Source: Burkholderiales bacterium (lineage in GTDB: Bacteria; Pseudomonadota; Gammaproteobacteria; Burkholderiales; Burkholderiaceae_C). Taken from it: a DNA stretch of 53,417 nucleotides. Positions within the stretch are counted from its first letter, which is position 1; every line of letters begins with the position of its first letter. Under the pieces are notes generated by a model. It ran no database searches and was not told where the DNA came from. It worked only from the letters and a program-made list of their open reading frames with translations. This document shows, piece after piece, positions 12,052-22,627 of the stretch. The position numbers and the translations under genes were made by a program. The stretch is from assembly GCA_028868875.1 (NCBI GenBank), contig JAGWTS010000003.1, positions 1-53,417 on the forward strand, in the 5' to 3' direction.

Positions 12052-12897
12052 TCAGCCGTTGATGGCGGACACGATCCAGCTCGAACCAGCGAGGCTGATC
12101 GAGCCGTCGGCGGCGGCCAGCGGCGCCAGGGCCTGCTCGATCGCCGCCATGAGGGCCGGCCGGTCCTCGGGCCGGCACTCGCGGATGAACTGCGCGGCCG
12201 GGCCGATGCGCGCGGCGTTCTCGGCCGCGGCGCGGGTGTCGGCACCGATGCGCACCGGCGCGTCGCAGCGCTCGATCGAGATCGAGGCGTAGCCCGCCTC
12301 CTCGAGCAGCGCGCGCAGCCGGTCTGGATCGGCGAAGGCGAAGGGTCCGGGGGCGTTCGGGTCCGCCTTCGGCGGGCGCAGGTCCACGTGCTTGCGCGCC
12401 GCCACCAGCGGGGCCATTGCCCAGGGGTTGTCGCGCGGCGCGCGCCAGCAGACGAAGACGAGGCGCCCGCCCGGCCGCAGCGCGCGCCGCAGATGGCCGA
12501 GCGCCGGCGCCGGCTGGTCGAAAAACATGATGCCGAAGCGCGAGAACACGAGATCGACGGCGGCGGGCAACTCGGCCTGTGCGGCGTCGGCCTCGCTGAA
12601 TTCGATCGGCGCGGCAGCGCTGCCCGCGGCGCGAGCGCGCGCCAGATCGAGCAGCGGGCGCGAGACATCGAGGCCGAGCACGCGGCCCGCCGCTCCGACC
12701 CGGCGCGCCAGCTCGCGCGTGGTCTCGCCGCCGCCGCAGCCGACGTCGATGACGCGTTCGCCGGCGCCGACCGCGGCGCGCTCGAGCGCGGCGGCGCCGA
12801 AGACGGCGACGATGCGATCGGTCTCGTCGTGGAGAGCGGCCCAGCGCTCGCCCAGGCTGCCGTTCCACTCGGCGATCTGTTGCGTGTTGCCCGTCAT
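12052..12897 (-). CDS. Class I SAM-dependent methyltransferase
   Basis: Soluble methyltransferase of 281 residues. Motif I (VIDVGCGGGETTREL) is near residues 50-65, the acidic residue after strand 2 is in VLGLDVSRPLL, and SEADAAQAELP fits motif II. The C-terminal half is specific to the subgroup. The acceptor is unknown; similar proteins are annotated as ubiquinone/menaquinone-methyltransferase-like without evidence. The start lies 10 bp after the moeA stop on the same strand, so the two are probably one operon, moeA first. The 122 bp between it and the convergent ABC permease gene show no clear signal. Confidence 0.85.
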   Translation of the reverse strand: MTGNTQQIAEWNGSLGERWAALHDETDRIVAVFGAAALERAAVGAGERVIDVGCGGGETTRELARRVGAAGRVLGLDVSRPLLDLARARAAGSAAAPIEFSEADAAQAELPAAVDLVFSRFGIMFFDQPAPALGHLRRALRPGGRLVFVCWRAPRDNPWAMAPLVAARKHVDLRPPKADPNAPGPFAFADPDRLRALLEEAGYASISIERCDAPVRIGADTRAAAENAARIGPAAQFIRECRPEDRPALMAAIEQALAPLAAADGSISLAGSSWIVSAING

Positions 12898-12907
12898 GGT
12901 GGCGTCC

Positions 12908-14179
12908 TCAAGTCAGTCCGTCGAACAACCAGACGTCGACCGCGTCTCCCGCGGCTACCGAACCCTGGTCGTGGCCGAGCACGACCAGGGCGTTTGCCTC
13001 GCTCATGCTGCGCAGGATGCCCGCGCCTTGCGCTCCGGTCAGGCCCACCTGCCAGCCGCCTTCCGGGGCCGGGGCGACGACGCCGCGCTGGAACTCGGTG
13101 CGCCCGGGGCGCTTGCGGATCGGGCTCGTGCAGCGCGCGCGCAGCAGCGGCAGCGGCTGCGGCACGGCGCCGGCGAGCTGCAACAGGGCTTCGCGCGCGA
13201 AGACGTAGAAGGTGACGAGCGCGGCAACCGGGTTGCCGGGCAGCGCAAAGAGCCAGCTCGTGCGCTCGCCGCGTCCGCGCAGCGGCCCGAATGCGAAGGG
13301 GCGCCCGGGCCGCATCGCCACCTTCCAGAAGGCGACCTCGCCCAGGCGCGCGAGCAGGGCGCGGGTGTAGTCGGCGTCGCCGACGCTGACGCCGCCGCTG
13401 GTGAGCACCGCGTCGGCCGAGGCCATGGCGGTCTCGAAAGCGGCCTCGAGCGCCGCCGGGTCGTCGCGCACGAGGCCGAGATCGATCGCCTCGAAGCCCA
13501 GGCGCTGCAACGCCGCGAGCAGGGCGAAGCGGTTGCTGTCGAAGATGCAGCCGGGGTCGAGCGCCTGCCCGGGCGCGCGCAATTCGTCGCCGGTGCTGAA
13601 CAGCGCCACGCGCAGGCGCCGCTTCACTTCGAGCGCCTCGAAGCCGAGCGAGGCGGCCAGCCCGATGTCGGCCGGCTTCAGCAGGCGGCCGGCGCGCAAG
13701 GCGGGCTTGCCCGCGGCGAGATCCTCGCCGCGCCGGCGCCGGTTCTCGCCGCGGCGCATGACGCCGGCCTCGACGACGATGCGACCGGACTCGGCTCGGC
13801 ACAATTCCTGCGGCACGACGGTGTCGAGGCCGGCGGGCATGACCGCGCCGGTCATGATGCGAACGCATTCGCCGGCGCCGACCGCGCCGTCGAATGGCTG
13901 GCCGGCATAGACCGTGGCGACGACGGAGAAGGCGCTGGGGCCCTCTGCCGCCAATGCCGAGCCGACGAAGGCATAGCCGTCCATCGCCGAGTTGTCGTGG
14001 GCGGGGACGTCGATCGGAGACACCAGATCCGCGGCGAGCACGCGCCCGCCCGCCTGCAGCAGCGGCACGGTCTCGCTGCCTTCGATCGGGCGCAGGGCCG
14101 CGGCGATCGCCGCGCGCGCTGCGTCGACGCCGAGCTGGGGGTCGCCGGCCGCGAGCGGCGAAGGTCCGGGCTGGTTCAT
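12908..14179 (-). CDS. moeA: Molybdopterin molybdenumtransferase MoeA
   Basis: Inserts molybdate (or tungstate) into adenylylated molybdopterin. It has 423 residues. Signatures: the substrate loop [28 protein letters not shown], the MoaB/Mog-like domain motifs STGDEL, DSNRFAL and [12 protein letters not shown], and the C-terminal [17 protein letters not shown]. The start was taken at MNQPGPSP rather than nine codons upstream because CACAAT lies 6 nt before this ATG, as in other genes here. It is divergent from the threonine aldolase gene (62 bp apart). With mobA and fdhD it completes a local set serving the formate dehydrogenase. Confidence 0.95.
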   Translation of the reverse strand: MNQPGPSPLAAGDPQLGVDAARAAIAAALRPIEGSETVPLLQAGGRVLAADLVSPIDVPAHDNSAMDGYAFVGSALAAEGPSAFSVVATVYAGQPFDGAVGAGECVRIMTGAVMPAGLDTVVPQELCRAESGRIVVEAGVMRRGENRRRRGEDLAAGKPALRAGRLLKPADIGLAASLGFEALEVKRRLRVALFSTGDELRAPGQALDPGCIFDSNRFALLAALQRLGFEAIDLGLVRDDPAALEAAFETAMASADAVLTSGGVSVGDADYTRALLARLGEVAFWKVAMRPGRPFAFGPLRGRGERTSWLFALPGNPVAALVTFYVFAREALLQLAGAVPQPLPLLRARCTSPIRKRPGRTEFQRGVVAPAPEGGWQVGLTGAQGAGILRSMSEANALVVLGHDQGSVAAGDAVDVWLFDGLT

Positions 14180-14241
14180 GCGGCGATTGTGCCGCGCGGC
14201 TAACATCGTCCAGGCGGCCGGTTGCCGCAGGAGTGAGGGCC

Positions 14242-15279
14242 ATGGCCCCTGCGATCGATCTCCGTTCCGACACCGTCACGCGCCCGACGCCGGCGATGCG
14301 CGCGGCCATGGCAGAAGCCCCGGTGGGCGACGACCAATACGGCGAAGACCCGACGACGAACGCCTTGCAGCAGCGCTGCGCCGCCTTGCTGGGCAAGGAG
14401 GACGCGCTCTGGCTGCCTTCGGGCACGATGGCCAACCAGGTGGCCTTGCGCGTGCTCGCGCGTCCGGGCGACGAGGTCGTGACGAGCCGCGAATCGCATG
14501 CGGGCTGGCACGAGACCGGCGGCGCGGCAGCGAATTCCGGCGTCCAGCTCGTCGAGGTGGGGCGGGGCGGCGTCTTCACCACCGAGGATTTCCTGGCGGC
14601 GATCAAGCCGCACGGGCTGCCGGTGTTCGCGCCGACGACGCTGGTGCAGATCGAGAACACCCACAACCGCGGCGGCGGCGTCGTCTTTCCCCAGGCCGAG
14701 GTCGAGCGCATCTGCGCCGCCGCGCGCGAGCGCGGGATGGCGAGCTACCTCGACGGCGCCCGGCTCTGGAATGCCGCGGTGGCGAGCGGCCGCAGCGAGG
14801 CCGAGCTGGCCGCCCCCTTCGACCTCGTCGGCGTCGCCTTTTCAAAAGGGCTGGGCGCGCCGGGCGGCTCGCTGCTGGCCGGCTCGCGCGCCCACATCGC
14901 CGTGGCCCACCGCCAGCGCCGCATGCTCGGCGGCGCGATGCGCCAGAACGGCATCTTCGCGGCGGCGGCGCTGCACGGCATCGACCACCACCGCTCCCGC
15001 CTGGCCGACGACCACCGCAACGCCCGTGCCTTCGCCCAGGCGCTGGCCGCCAGCCCCGCGGTGCAGCTCGACCTGGCGACGGTGCAGACCAACATCGTCG
15101 TCTTTCGCCTCGCACCGGGCGCGCCCGATGCCGCGACCCTCGTCGCCCAGGCGCGCGCCGAGGGCGTGCTGCTCAACGCCTTCGCGGCGCGCACCGTGCG
15201 CGCGGTGACGCATCTGGACGTGAGTGCCGGTCAGGTCGTGCAGGCGGCCACCATCCTGCGGCGCCTGCTCGAGGGATGA
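14242..15279 (+). CDS. ltaE: Low-specificity L-threonine aldolase
   Basis: PLP enzyme that splits L-threonine or allo-threonine to glycine and acetaldehyde. It has 345 residues. Family marks: [18 protein letters not shown] at the start, [12 protein letters not shown], the substrate His in [21 protein letters not shown], and the PLP lysine in [11 protein letters not shown]. The ATG at 14242 has CAGGAG eight bases upstream. The gene stands alone, divergent from moeA and convergent with the Mpo1-like gene, with a GC-rich hairpin repeat just after the stop. Confidence 0.93.
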   Translation: MAPAIDLRSDTVTRPTPAMRAAMAEAPVGDDQYGEDPTTNALQQRCAALLGKEDALWLPSGTMANQVALRVLARPGDEVVTSRESHAGWHETGGAAANSGVQLVEVGRGGVFTTEDFLAAIKPHGLPVFAPTTLVQIENTHNRGGGVVFPQAEVERICAAARERGMASYLDGARLWNAAVASGRSEAELAAPFDLVGVAFSKGLGAPGGSLLAGSRAHIAVAHRQRRMLGGAMRQNGIFAAAALHGIDHHRSRLADDHRNARAFAQALAASPAVQLDLATVQTNIVVFRLAPGAPDAATLVAQARAEGVLLNAFAARTVRAVTHLDVSAGQVVQAATILRRLLEG

Positions 15280-15282
15280 GGC

Positions 15283-15370
15283 TCCCCCCCGAAGCGCCTT
15301 CGGCGCTCCCCCCGGGGGGCGACGCCGGCGGCCCGGCAGAGCCGGTTCCGCGGCGTCCGCTTGATGGCGT
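15283..15370. repeat. GC-rich interspersed intergenic repeat, copy A (hairpins)
   Basis: The gap between the convergent ltaE and Mpo1-like genes carries C-tracts around a small hairpin (AGCGC, loop CTTCG, GCGCT; 15293-15307). These are followed by CCCCCCGGGGGG, then GGCGACGCC and CGGCGTCCGCTTG. The same ordered modules recur between hemX and hemY (37262-37375), so this is a repeat family rather than a one-off terminator. It may still act as a bidirectional terminator here. Confidence 0.6.
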
Positions 15371-15421
15371 GGTAACCGGCGTGCGCTGATCCACATTTCC
15401 CGCGTGGCGCGGGAGCGGTCG

Positions 15422-15964
15422 TCAGGTGGCGGGGTGGGCCAGGTCGCGCAGGAAGGTCGGGCCGGCGCGGCCGTCGATGCGCTGGACCAGGCTCTTGAAC
15501 ATTCCGGCCTGGCTCAGCAATTCGAGCGCCACGAACATCGGCCCGACGAGCAGGCCGACGAGGTCGTCGGCCAGGGCCGGCTTGCGGCCTTCGTAGTAGT
15601 GACCCGCTAGCTGGATCATCCAGCCGACGACGAACAGCCCCAGGCCCCAGCCGAGCGGGCTGGCGAGGCCGCTGCCGACGACCTGCTGGGCCAGCAGCAC
15701 GAGCACGGCGATGGCCGCGCTGACCGCGATGCCCAGGCCGAACTCGCCGCGCGTGACGTACCACAGGGCGGCCGGGGCGAAGACGATCCAGGCCGGCGTG
15801 AGCCAGAGCCCGGCGATCGCGAAGCCGGGCCGGCCCAGCAGCAGGCTGACGGCGAAGACGATCAACGGAACGCCGATGAAATGGGTGGCGATGTTGCGGC
15901 GATCGCGGTGGTAGGCGGCGTACTGCACCAGCAGATCGAACGCGGGGCGAAAGGGCGTTGCCAT
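15422..15964 (-). CDS. Mpo1-like (DUF962) membrane protein
   Basis: Small integral membrane protein of 180 residues in the DUF962/Mpo1 family (yeast YGL010W). Mpo1 is an iron-dependent dioxygenase that alpha-oxidises 2-hydroxy fatty acids. The conserved histidines are in [16 protein letters not shown] near residue 20 and [10 protein letters not shown] near residue 122, and four hydrophobic segments fill the rest. Whether the bacterial protein has the same activity is unknown. The start is supported by AAGGAGT nine bases upstream, and TAATAT further up could be the -10. It is divergent from dcd. Confidence 0.88.
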   Translation of the reverse strand: MATPFRPAFDLLVQYAAYHRDRRNIATHFIGVPLIVFAVSLLLGRPGFAIAGLWLTPAWIVFAPAALWYVTRGEFGLGIAVSAAIAVLVLLAQQVVGSGLASPLGWGLGLFVVGWMIQLAGHYYEGRKPALADDLVGLLVGPMFVALELLSQAGMFKSLVQRIDGRAGPTFLRDLAHPAT

Positions 15965-16004
15965 GGCGCTTGACTCCTTGGGCGGCCATATTACCGCCGG
16001 CTTC

Positions 16005-16010
16005 TAGAAT
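16005..16010 (+). promoter_or_regulatory. -10-like hexamer abutting dcd start
   Basis: TAGAAT (5 of 6) ends 7 nt before the dcd ATG; the intervening GCGGGCG is not a Shine-Dalgarno. The predicted transcript would be leaderless. No -35 box is recognisable at 15-18 bp. Confidence 0.45.
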
Positions 16011-16017
16011 GCGGGCG

Positions 16018-16587
<570 letters not shown>

Positions 16588-16674
16588 ACTGCGGCACGGG
16601 CCGCGGCGCGATGCCGCAGGCGACAATCGCGCGCTGCGGGCCGGGGGTCGGCCCCGCTCCGGGGGGACGGCACG

Positions 16675-17559
16675 ATGAAGTGGGAAGGCCAGCGCGAAAG
16701 CGACAACGTCGAAGACCGGCGTGACGATGGGGGCGGTTCGGGCGCAGGCCTGGGCGGATTGATCGGCGGGCGCGGGGTCGGCCTCGGCACCCTCGTCATC
16801 GCCCTGGTCGCGGGCTGGGCCTTCGGCATCAACCCGCTCACCGTGCTCGGCGTGCTCAGCGGCGGCGGCGCCCCGCAGGTCCAGCAGCAGGCGCCGGCCC
16901 ACCGGCCGCCGGCCGACGACAAGAGCGCGGCCTTCGTCTCGACCGTGCTCGCCGACACCGAGGACGTCTGGGGAGCGATCTTCAAGGCCGGGGGCTCCAC
17001 CTACCAGCAGCCGCACCTCGTTCTGTACCGCGGCAGCACGCCCACCGGCTGCGGCCAGGGTCAGGCCGCAATGGGGCCGTTCTATTGCCCGGCCGACGCC
17101 AAGGTCTACCTCGACCTGAATTTCTTCGACACCCTGAGCTCGCGCCTGGGCGCGCCCGGCCAGTTCGCCGAGGCCTACGTCGTTGCCCACGAGGTCGGCC
17201 ACCACGTGCAGAACCTGCTCGGCGTCACCGGCAAGGTGGACGCGGCGCGCAGCCGCATGAGCGAGGCCCAGGCCAACGCCGTCTCGGTGCGGGTCGAACT
17301 TCAGGCCGATTGCCTGGCCGGGGTCTGGGCCTTCCATTCGCAGCAGGGCAAGGGCTGGCTCGAAGCCGGTGACATCGAGTCGGCGCTGAATGCCGCGGCG
17401 CAGATCGGCGACGACACGCTCGAGCGCAACGCCGGCCGCGCGGTGGTGCCGGAGTCCTTCACCCACGGCACCAGCGCGCAGCGGGTGGGCTGGTTCAAGC
17501 GCGGGCTGCAGGCGGGCCGGGTCAAGGATTGCGACACCTTCCAGGACCGGTCGATGTGA
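16675..17559 (+). CDS. ypfJ: YpfJ-type neutral zinc metallopeptidase
   Basis: Membrane-anchored protein of the putative neutral zinc metallopeptidase family (YpfJ/KPN_02809), 294 residues. A hydrophilic N terminus (MKWEGQRESDNVEDRR) is followed by one hydrophobic segment (LGTLVIALVAGWAFGI, about 40-56), which suggests a periplasmic catalytic domain. The zinc site is HEVGHHVQ near residue 170, with a third ligand in ELQADCLAGVWA near 210. The final motif SFTHGTSAQRVGWFKRG is characteristic. Biological substrates of the family are not established. The 87 bp before it holds no obvious promoter, so it may be read with dcd. Confidence 0.92.
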   Translation: MKWEGQRESDNVEDRRDDGGGSGAGLGGLIGGRGVGLGTLVIALVAGWAFGINPLTVLGVLSGGGAPQVQQQAPAHRPPADDKSAAFVSTVLADTEDVWGAIFKAGGSTYQQPHLVLYRGSTPTGCGQGQAAMGPFYCPADAKVYLDLNFFDTLSSRLGAPGQFAEAYVVAHEVGHHVQNLLGVTGKVDAARSRMSEAQANAVSVRVELQADCLAGVWAFHSQQGKGWLEAGDIESALNAAAQIGDDTLERNAGRAVVPESFTHGTSAQRVGWFKRGLQAGRVKDCDTFQDRSM

Positions 17560-17610
17560 GCTCGGATGCGCAAGCCCGTTGCTGACGCTGCGATGGCCGA
17601 GGCGTAGCGC

Positions 17611-17682
17611 CCCGGCAGAGCACTGAGGATCAGGCCGGCGCCACGGGTAGCGCTCGCGCGTCCGGTTTCACCCTCTGCCGGG
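17611..17682. repeat. Long-spaced inverted repeat in convergent gap
   Basis: CCCGGCAGAG (17611-17620) and CTCTGCCGGG (17673-17682) are perfect 10-bp arms 52 bp apart, between the convergent metallopeptidase and MCP genes. They could pair in RNA as a large terminator-like stem, but there is no T-tract. The rest of the 211-bp gap is GC-rich with no gene. Confidence 0.4.
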
Positions 17683-17770
17683 CCGCCCCGGGCTCGGGGG
17701 TACGGAGGCCCCGCGAGCCAGGAAGTCGCGCCAGCCGGCCCCTCGGGGGCGGCGAGCGAGGGGCGGCACT

Positions 17771-19336
17771 TCAGGCCGGATGGCCTTCGAGGCGGAATCG
17801 CGCGACCGCTTCGGCAAGCTGCACGGCCTGGTTGCGCAGGCTCTCGGCCGCGGCCGCGCTTTCCTCCACCAGCGCCGCGTTCTGCTGCGTCACGGTGTCG
17901 AGCTGGGTCACGGCCTGGCCGACCTGGCCGATGCCGCTGGTCTGCTCGGCGCTGGCGGCGCTGATCTCGCCCATGAGCACGCTCAGGCTCTTGATCTGCG
18001 AGACGATGCCCTGCATCGAGGTACCGGCCTCGTGCACCAGCGTCGAGCCGTTCTCGACCTTCTCGACGCTGTCGCCGATGAGCCCCTTGATCTCGCGCGC
18101 GGCCTGGGCCGAGCGCTGCGCCAGGTTGCGCACTTCGGCGGCGACGACGGCGAAGCCGCGGCCCTGTTCGCCGGCGCGCGCGGCTTCGACCGCGGCGTTC
18201 AGAGCCAGGATGTTGGTCTGGAACGCGATGCCGTCGATCACGCCGATGATGTCGGCGATCTTGCGCGACGCATGGGTGATCTGCTCCATCATCTTCACCA
18301 CCCGGTCCACCACCTGGCCGCCCTGGGTGGCCGCTTCGGCAGCACTGGAGGCGAGCCGGGTGGCCTGCGACGCGGTGTCGGCGTTCTGCTTGACGGTGGA
18401 CATGATCTCTTCCATCGACGCCGCGGTCTGCTGCAGGTTCGAGGCCTGCTGCTCGGTGCGCTGGCTGAGGTCGGCGTTGCCGGAAGCGATCTGGGCCGAG
18501 CCGGTGCCGATCGAATCGGAACTGTTGCGCACCTGGCCGACGATGGTCACCAGGCTCGCGTTCATGCGGCCCAGCGCGTTCAGCAGTTGCGAGGTCTCAT
18601 CGGTGCCCTGCGCCTGGACCGTCCCCGACAGGTTGCCGGCGGCCACGTTTTCCGCGACCCGGACGGCACTGGCGATCGGCGCGGTGATGGAACGGGTGAT
18701 GGCCCAGGCCAGGAAGGCGCCCAACGCGAGCGCCAGGCCGGCGATCCCGATCACGAGCAGGCGCGTGCTGCTGTAGCTGGATTGCGAATCGTTGTAGGCG
18801 GCGTTGCCGTTCACGAGCTGGAAATTGAGGTCCTTGTGCAATGCCGAGATCAGGTGGTCGTAGGAGGCGGCCGACTCGCCCTTGTACAAGGCGCGCGCGG
18901 CGTTGAGCTGGTCGGCGCCGGCCGCGGCCATCGAGACCACCTTTGCTTCGTCGGCGAGGTAGGCGCGCTGGGCGTCGACGATGGCATCGGCCAGCTTGCG
19001 CTCGTCAGGGGTGGTGACCGTGGCCGCGTAGGCTTTCCAGGCCTTGGCCGCCTGCGCCTTGCCGGCGTCGCCGCGTGCCTGTGCCTGGCCGACGTCGGCG
19101 GCGTTGTCCGCCAGCAGATGCAGGGCCTCGCTGCGGCGGATCTCGCCGAGGGCGCCGAGGTAGTCCCCGAGGTAGCGGGTTGCCACCAGCCAGTTCGTCG
19201 CGACGTCCCGGGTCGCGTCGTTGACCCGGGAAAGGCCGCCCACGGCGAAGGCCCCCAGCGCGAGCATCAGGGCGAGGACGAAGGCAAAGGCCGCCAGCAG
19301 ACGGGAGCCGATTTTCAGGTGCGTTAGAAGTTGCAT
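17771..19336 (-). CDS. Methyl-accepting chemotaxis protein
   Basis: Transmembrane chemoreceptor of 521 residues. TM1 lies at about 11-32. A periplasmic four-helix-bundle-like sensor (about 35-190) is followed by TM2 near 192-214 ([19 protein letters not shown]), a HAMP domain, and the cytoplasmic signalling domain. The near-invariant hairpin tip is present ([20 protein letters not shown], then [12 protein letters not shown]). There is no C-terminal CheR/CheB pentapeptide. The start is backed by GGAG six bases upstream, and a perfect sigma-28-type -10 lies about 60 bp upstream, tying expression to the flagellar regulon. The ligand is unknown. Confidence 0.94.
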   Translation of the reverse strand: MQLLTHLKIGSRLLAAFAFVLALMLALGAFAVGGLSRVNDATRDVATNWLVATRYLGDYLGALGEIRRSEALHLLADNAADVGQAQARGDAGKAQAAKAWKAYAATVTTPDERKLADAIVDAQRAYLADEAKVVSMAAAGADQLNAARALYKGESAASYDHLISALHKDLNFQLVNGNAAYNDSQSSYSSTRLLVIGIAGLALALGAFLAWAITRSITAPIASAVRVAENVAAGNLSGTVQAQGTDETSQLLNALGRMNASLVTIVGQVRNSSDSIGTGSAQIASGNADLSQRTEQQASNLQQTAASMEEIMSTVKQNADTASQATRLASSAAEAATQGGQVVDRVVKMMEQITHASRKIADIIGVIDGIAFQTNILALNAAVEAARAGEQGRGFAVVAAEVRNLAQRSAQAAREIKGLIGDSVEKVENGSTLVHEAGTSMQGIVSQIKSLSVLMGEISAASAEQTSGIGQVGQAVTQLDTVTQQNAALVEESAAAAESLRNQAVQLAEAVARFRLEGHPA

Positions 19337-19396
19337 TAAGAACTCCGTAAATGAGTGACGATCCAGGTTCTTTGGACGCGATGATTTCGGAGAAAC

Positions 19397-19423
19397 TTAT
19401 CGGCGGACTTGCGAATTTATTAA
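19397..19423 (-). promoter_or_regulatory. Sigma-28 (FliA)-type promoter of the MCP gene
   Basis: On the minus strand GCCGATAA (19397-19404) matches the FliA -10 consensus in all eight positions. TTAA lies 15 bp upstream (19420-19423), where the consensus has TAAA. Transcription would start near 19390 and give a leader of about 55 nt with a GGAG ribosome site before the MCP ATG. Confidence 0.6.
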
Positions 19424-19456
19424 ATCAGTTCTGAAAATATCCGAAAGATGGGCTTC

Positions 19457-19514
19457 AAATGTGACTTTGTGCCCAGAAATGTGAGTTTCCAATGAACGCG
19501 ACTCCATCGCGTTC
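19457..19514. promoter_or_regulatory. Direct and inverted repeats upstream of CoA-transferase operon
   Basis: AAATGTGACTTT (19457-19468) and AAATGTGAGTTT (19477-19488) repeat with a 20-bp period, about two helical turns. They are followed by the perfect inverted repeat GAACGCG / CGCGTTC (19494-19500, 19508-19514). The block lies 55-112 bp upstream of the CoA-transferase start in a locally AT-rich gap of 232 bp. This looks like a regulator-binding region; the regulator is unknown. Confidence 0.4.
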
Positions 19515-19568
19515 GCAGCACGCCGCGCGCTGTCGAGGGCAGCCGATCCGGAGCGTGGCCATGCGACG

Positions 19569-21536
19569 ATGCGGGTCATGACGAACCCGGGCGCGCGCAT
19601 CGAAAGACTGGCCGGGCTGCGCTCCGGCGGCAAGGGCAAGCGCGTGAGCGCGGCCGAGGCCATGAAGCTCGTTCACGACGGCGACACCGTCGCAAGCAGC
19701 GGCTTCGTCGGCATCGGCTTCCCGGAAAACCTGGCGATCGCGCTCGAGCAGCGCTTCCTCGCCGAGGGCCACCCGCGCAACCTCACCCTGGTCTACGCTG
19801 CCGGCCAGGGCGACGGCCGCGACCGCGGGCTCAACCACTTCGGCCACGAAGGGCTGGTGGCGCGCGTCATCGGCGGCCATTGGGGGCTGGTTCCGGCCCT
19901 GCAGCGCCTGGCGGTGGAGAACCGGATCGAGGCCTGGAACCTGCCGCAAGGGGTGATCTCGCAGCTCTTCCGCGACATCGCGGCGGGCAAGCCGGGGCAT
20001 TTGTCGCGCGTCGGCCTGGGCACCTTCGTCGACCCGCGCCACGGCGGCGGGCGCATCAACCCGCGCACGACCGAAGAGCTGGTGCGGCTGATGGAGATCG
20101 ACGGCGAGCCCTACCTCTTCTACAAGGCCTTTCCGATCCACGTCGGCCTGATCCGCGCCACCACGGCCGATGCCGACGGCAACCTGACGATGGAGCGCGA
20201 GGCGCTGACGCTGGAATCGCTGGCGATCGCAATGGCGGTGCGCAATTCGGGCGGCGTCGTCATCGCCCAGGTCGAGCGCGTCGCTGCGGCGCATTCGCTC
20301 GCGCCGCGCCAGGTCAAGATTCCCGGCGTGCTGGTCGACTGCGTGGTCGTGGCGGAGCGGCCCGAGTACCACATGCAGACCTTCGCCGAGCCTTACAGCG
20401 CGGCCTTCGCGGGCGAGATCCGCGTTCCGGAAGAGAACCACGAGCCGATGCCCATGAGCGAGCGCAAGGTCATCGCCCGCCGCGCCGCGCTCGAACTGCG
20501 GCCGAACGCGGTCGTCAACCTCGGCATCGGCATGCCCGAAGGGGTGGCCGCGGTGGCGGCCGAAGAGCGCGTGATCGACCTCATCACGCTGACTGCCGAG
20601 CCTGGCGTCATCGGCGGCATTCCGGCCGGCGGCCTGAACTTCGGCGCCGCGGTGAACACCCAGGCCATCATCGACCAGCCCTACCAGTTCGATTTCTACG
20701 ATGGCGGCGGCATCGACCTCGCGTTCCTCGGGCTGGCCCAGGCCGACGCCGAAGGCAACCTCAACGTGAGCCGCTTCGGCCCGCGGCTGGCGGGGGCGGG
20801 CGGCTTCATCAACATCAGCCAGAACGCGAAGAAGGTGGTCTTCGTCGGCAGTTTCACCGCCAACGGCAAGCCCAAGTTCGTGCGCCAGGTGGAGCAGCGC
20901 ACCTTCTCCGGCCGCGAGGCCTGGCGCCGCGGCCAGCCCGTGCTCTACGTGACCGAGCGCTGCGTCTTCGGGCTGCACGAGCGCGGCATCGAGCTGCTCG
21001 AGATCGCCCCCGGCATCGACCTCGAACGCGACGTGCTCGCGCAAATGCAGTTCCGCCCCGTGATCGAGCGCGACCCGCTGCCGATGGAAACCGGCCTGTT
21101 CGCCGAGGCACCGCTGGGCTTGCGCGCGCGCTTGCTGCTGCTGCCGCTCGAAGACCGCTTCCACTTCGACGCCGCCCGGCGCACGATGTTCATCAACTTC
21201 GAGCACCTGCTGATCAAGACCCGAGACGACGTGGACGCGGTGCGCGACGCCGTCGAGCGGCGCCTGGGTGCCCTGGGCGAGAAGGTCTACGCCATCGTCA
21301 ACTACGACCATTTCGTGCTTGCCGCCGAACTGGAGGACGACTGGGCGGCGATGGTGCGCGAGCTCGTCGAGCGCTTCTACATCGACGTGGCGCGCTACAC
21401 CACGAGCGGATTCCTGCGTGCCAAACTCGGCCCCGCGCTCGCCGCCCGCGGCGTCGTGCCGCACCTCTACGAAACTGCCGAACAGGCGCGCCGGCTCATC
21501 GGCGGCGCGCCCCGAGAACCAGGAGACGCCCAATGA
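19569..21536 (+). CDS. Acyl-CoA:acetate/3-ketoacid CoA transferase, fused alpha-beta (YdiF-like)
   Basis: Family I CoA-transferase with both halves on one chain, expected to move CoA between acyl-CoA and a carboxylate. The alpha half (about 25-270) begins with [19 protein letters not shown]. The beta half (about 295-530) contains [13 protein letters not shown] and the catalytic glutamate E344 in [11 protein letters not shown]. The C-terminal extra domain of about 110 residues (from [15 protein letters not shown]) is a feature of the longer YdiF relatives. ATG 19578 is a possible alternative start. The stop overlaps the ATG of the next gene (ATGA). The substrate is not predictable; the MetE-like partner is unusual for a fatty-acid role. 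Confidence 0.88.
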   Translation: MRVMTNPGARIERLAGLRSGGKGKRVSAAEAMKLVHDGDTVASSGFVGIGFPENLAIALEQRFLAEGHPRNLTLVYAAGQGDGRDRGLNHFGHEGLVARVIGGHWGLVPALQRLAVENRIEAWNLPQGVISQLFRDIAAGKPGHLSRVGLGTFVDPRHGGGRINPRTTEELVRLMEIDGEPYLFYKAFPIHVGLIRATTADADGNLTMEREALTLESLAIAMAVRNSGGVVIAQVERVAAAHSLAPRQVKIPGVLVDCVVVAERPEYHMQTFAEPYSAAFAGEIRVPEENHEPMPMSERKVIARRAALELRPNAVVNLGIGMPEGVAAVAAEERVIDLITLTAEPGVIGGIPAGGLNFGAAVNTQAIIDQPYQFDFYDGGGIDLAFLGLAQADAEGNLNVSRFGPRLAGAGGFINISQNAKKVVFVGSFTANGKPKFVRQVEQRTFSGREAWRRGQPVLYVTERCVFGLHERGIELLEIAPGIDLERDVLAQMQFRPVIERDPLPMETGLFAEAPLGLRARLLLLPLEDRFHFDAARRTMFINFEHLLIKTRDDVDAVRDAVERRLGALGEKVYAIVNYDHFVLAAELEDDWAAMVRELVERFYIDVARYTTSGFLRAKLGPALAARGVVPHLYETAEQARRLIGGAPREPGDAQ

Positions 21537-22627
21537 GCCGCCCCCCTTTCCGCGCCGACCAGGTCGGCAGCCTGCTGCGACCGGCCGAACTCGGCGCCAT
21601 GCGGGCGCTGCACCGCGCCGGCGATCTCGAGGCCACTGCCCTCGAGCGGGCCGAGGACGCGGCCATCCGCGAGGCCGTGCGCCGCCAGGAAGCCATCGGC
21701 CTGCAAAGCATCACCGACGGCGAGTTCCGGCGCGACTGGTGGCATCTGGACTTCCTGGGCCAACTCGAAGGCGTGACGCTGCAGCACAACGAGGGGCCGA
21801 AGTTCCGCATCGCGGGCCAGTCGGAGCAGCCGCCAATCGCCACCGTGACCGGGCGCGTGGCCTGCAGCGGCCCGATCATGGCCGACCATTTCGCCTTCCT
21901 GAAGTCGGTGACGACGCGCACGCCGAAGATGACGATCCCGTCGCCCTCGATGCTGCATCTGCGCGGCGGGCGCGCCGCGATCTCGAAGGCCGCCTACCCC
22001 GACCTCGACGCCTTCTGGGACGACGTGGCCGCGGCCTACCGCGCCGCCATCGGCCACCTCGCTGCCGCGGGTTGCCGTTATCTGCAGCTCGACGACATCA
22101 CCTTCGCCTACCTCTGCGACCCGAAGATCCAGGCCGCCTGCCGCGCCAACGGCGACGACCCGGCCGCCTTGCCCGCGACCTACGCGCGCACAATCAACGC
22201 CGCCTTGCGCGACAAGCCGGCCGACATGGCGGTGACGATCCACACCTGCCGCGGCAACTTCAAGAGCGCCTGGGTGGCCGAAGGCGGCTACGACCCGGTG
22301 GTCGAGGCCATGTTCTCGACCGAGGTCGACGGCTATTTCATGGAGTTCGACAGCGCCCGCGCCGGCGGCTTCGAGCCCCTGAAGGCCTTGCCGAAAGGCA
22401 AGAAGGTGGTGCTCGGACTCGTGACGACCAAGCTCGGCGAGCTCGAATCGAAGGACGACCTGAAGCGCCGCATCGACGAAGCCTCGCGCTTCGTGCCGCT
22501 CGAGAACCTGTGCCTGTCGCCGCAATGCGGCTTCTCGAGCACGCACCACGGCAACGCCTTGTCGCAGGACGACCAGTGGCGCAAGCTCGAGCGCGTCGTC
22601 GAGATCGCGGCCGAGGTCTGGGGCTGA
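21533..22627 (+). CDS. Cobalamin-independent methionine synthase (MetE C-terminal)-like protein
   Basis: A 364-residue protein corresponding to the catalytic barrel of MetE without the N-terminal barrel (COG0620, YxjG type). The zinc ligands of MetE can be matched: His and Cys in IHTCRGN, Glu in FMEFDS and the last Cys in SPQCGFSS. The N-terminal [11 protein letters not shown] and [11 protein letters not shown] are typical of this short family. Short MetE-like proteins often use methyl donors other than methyl-THF-triglutamate or do non-methionine chemistry, so the reaction is open. It is translationally coupled to the CoA-transferase. Its stop codon falls inside the first unit of an 88-bp tandem repeat. 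Confidence 0.85.
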   Translation: MSRPPFRADQVGSLLRPAELGAMRALHRAGDLEATALERAEDAAIREAVRRQEAIGLQSITDGEFRRDWWHLDFLGQLEGVTLQHNEGPKFRIAGQSEQPPIATVTGRVACSGPIMADHFAFLKSVTTRTPKMTIPSPSMLHLRGGRAAISKAAYPDLDAFWDDVAAAYRAAIGHLAAAGCRYLQLDDITFAYLCDPKIQAACRANGDDPAALPATYARTINAALRDKPADMAVTIHTCRGNFKSAWVAEGGYDPVVEAMFSTEVDGYFMEFDSARAGGFEPLKALPKGKKVVLGLVTTKLGELESKDDLKRRIDEASRFVPLENLCLSPQCGFSSTHHGNALSQDDQWRKLERVVEIAAEVWG

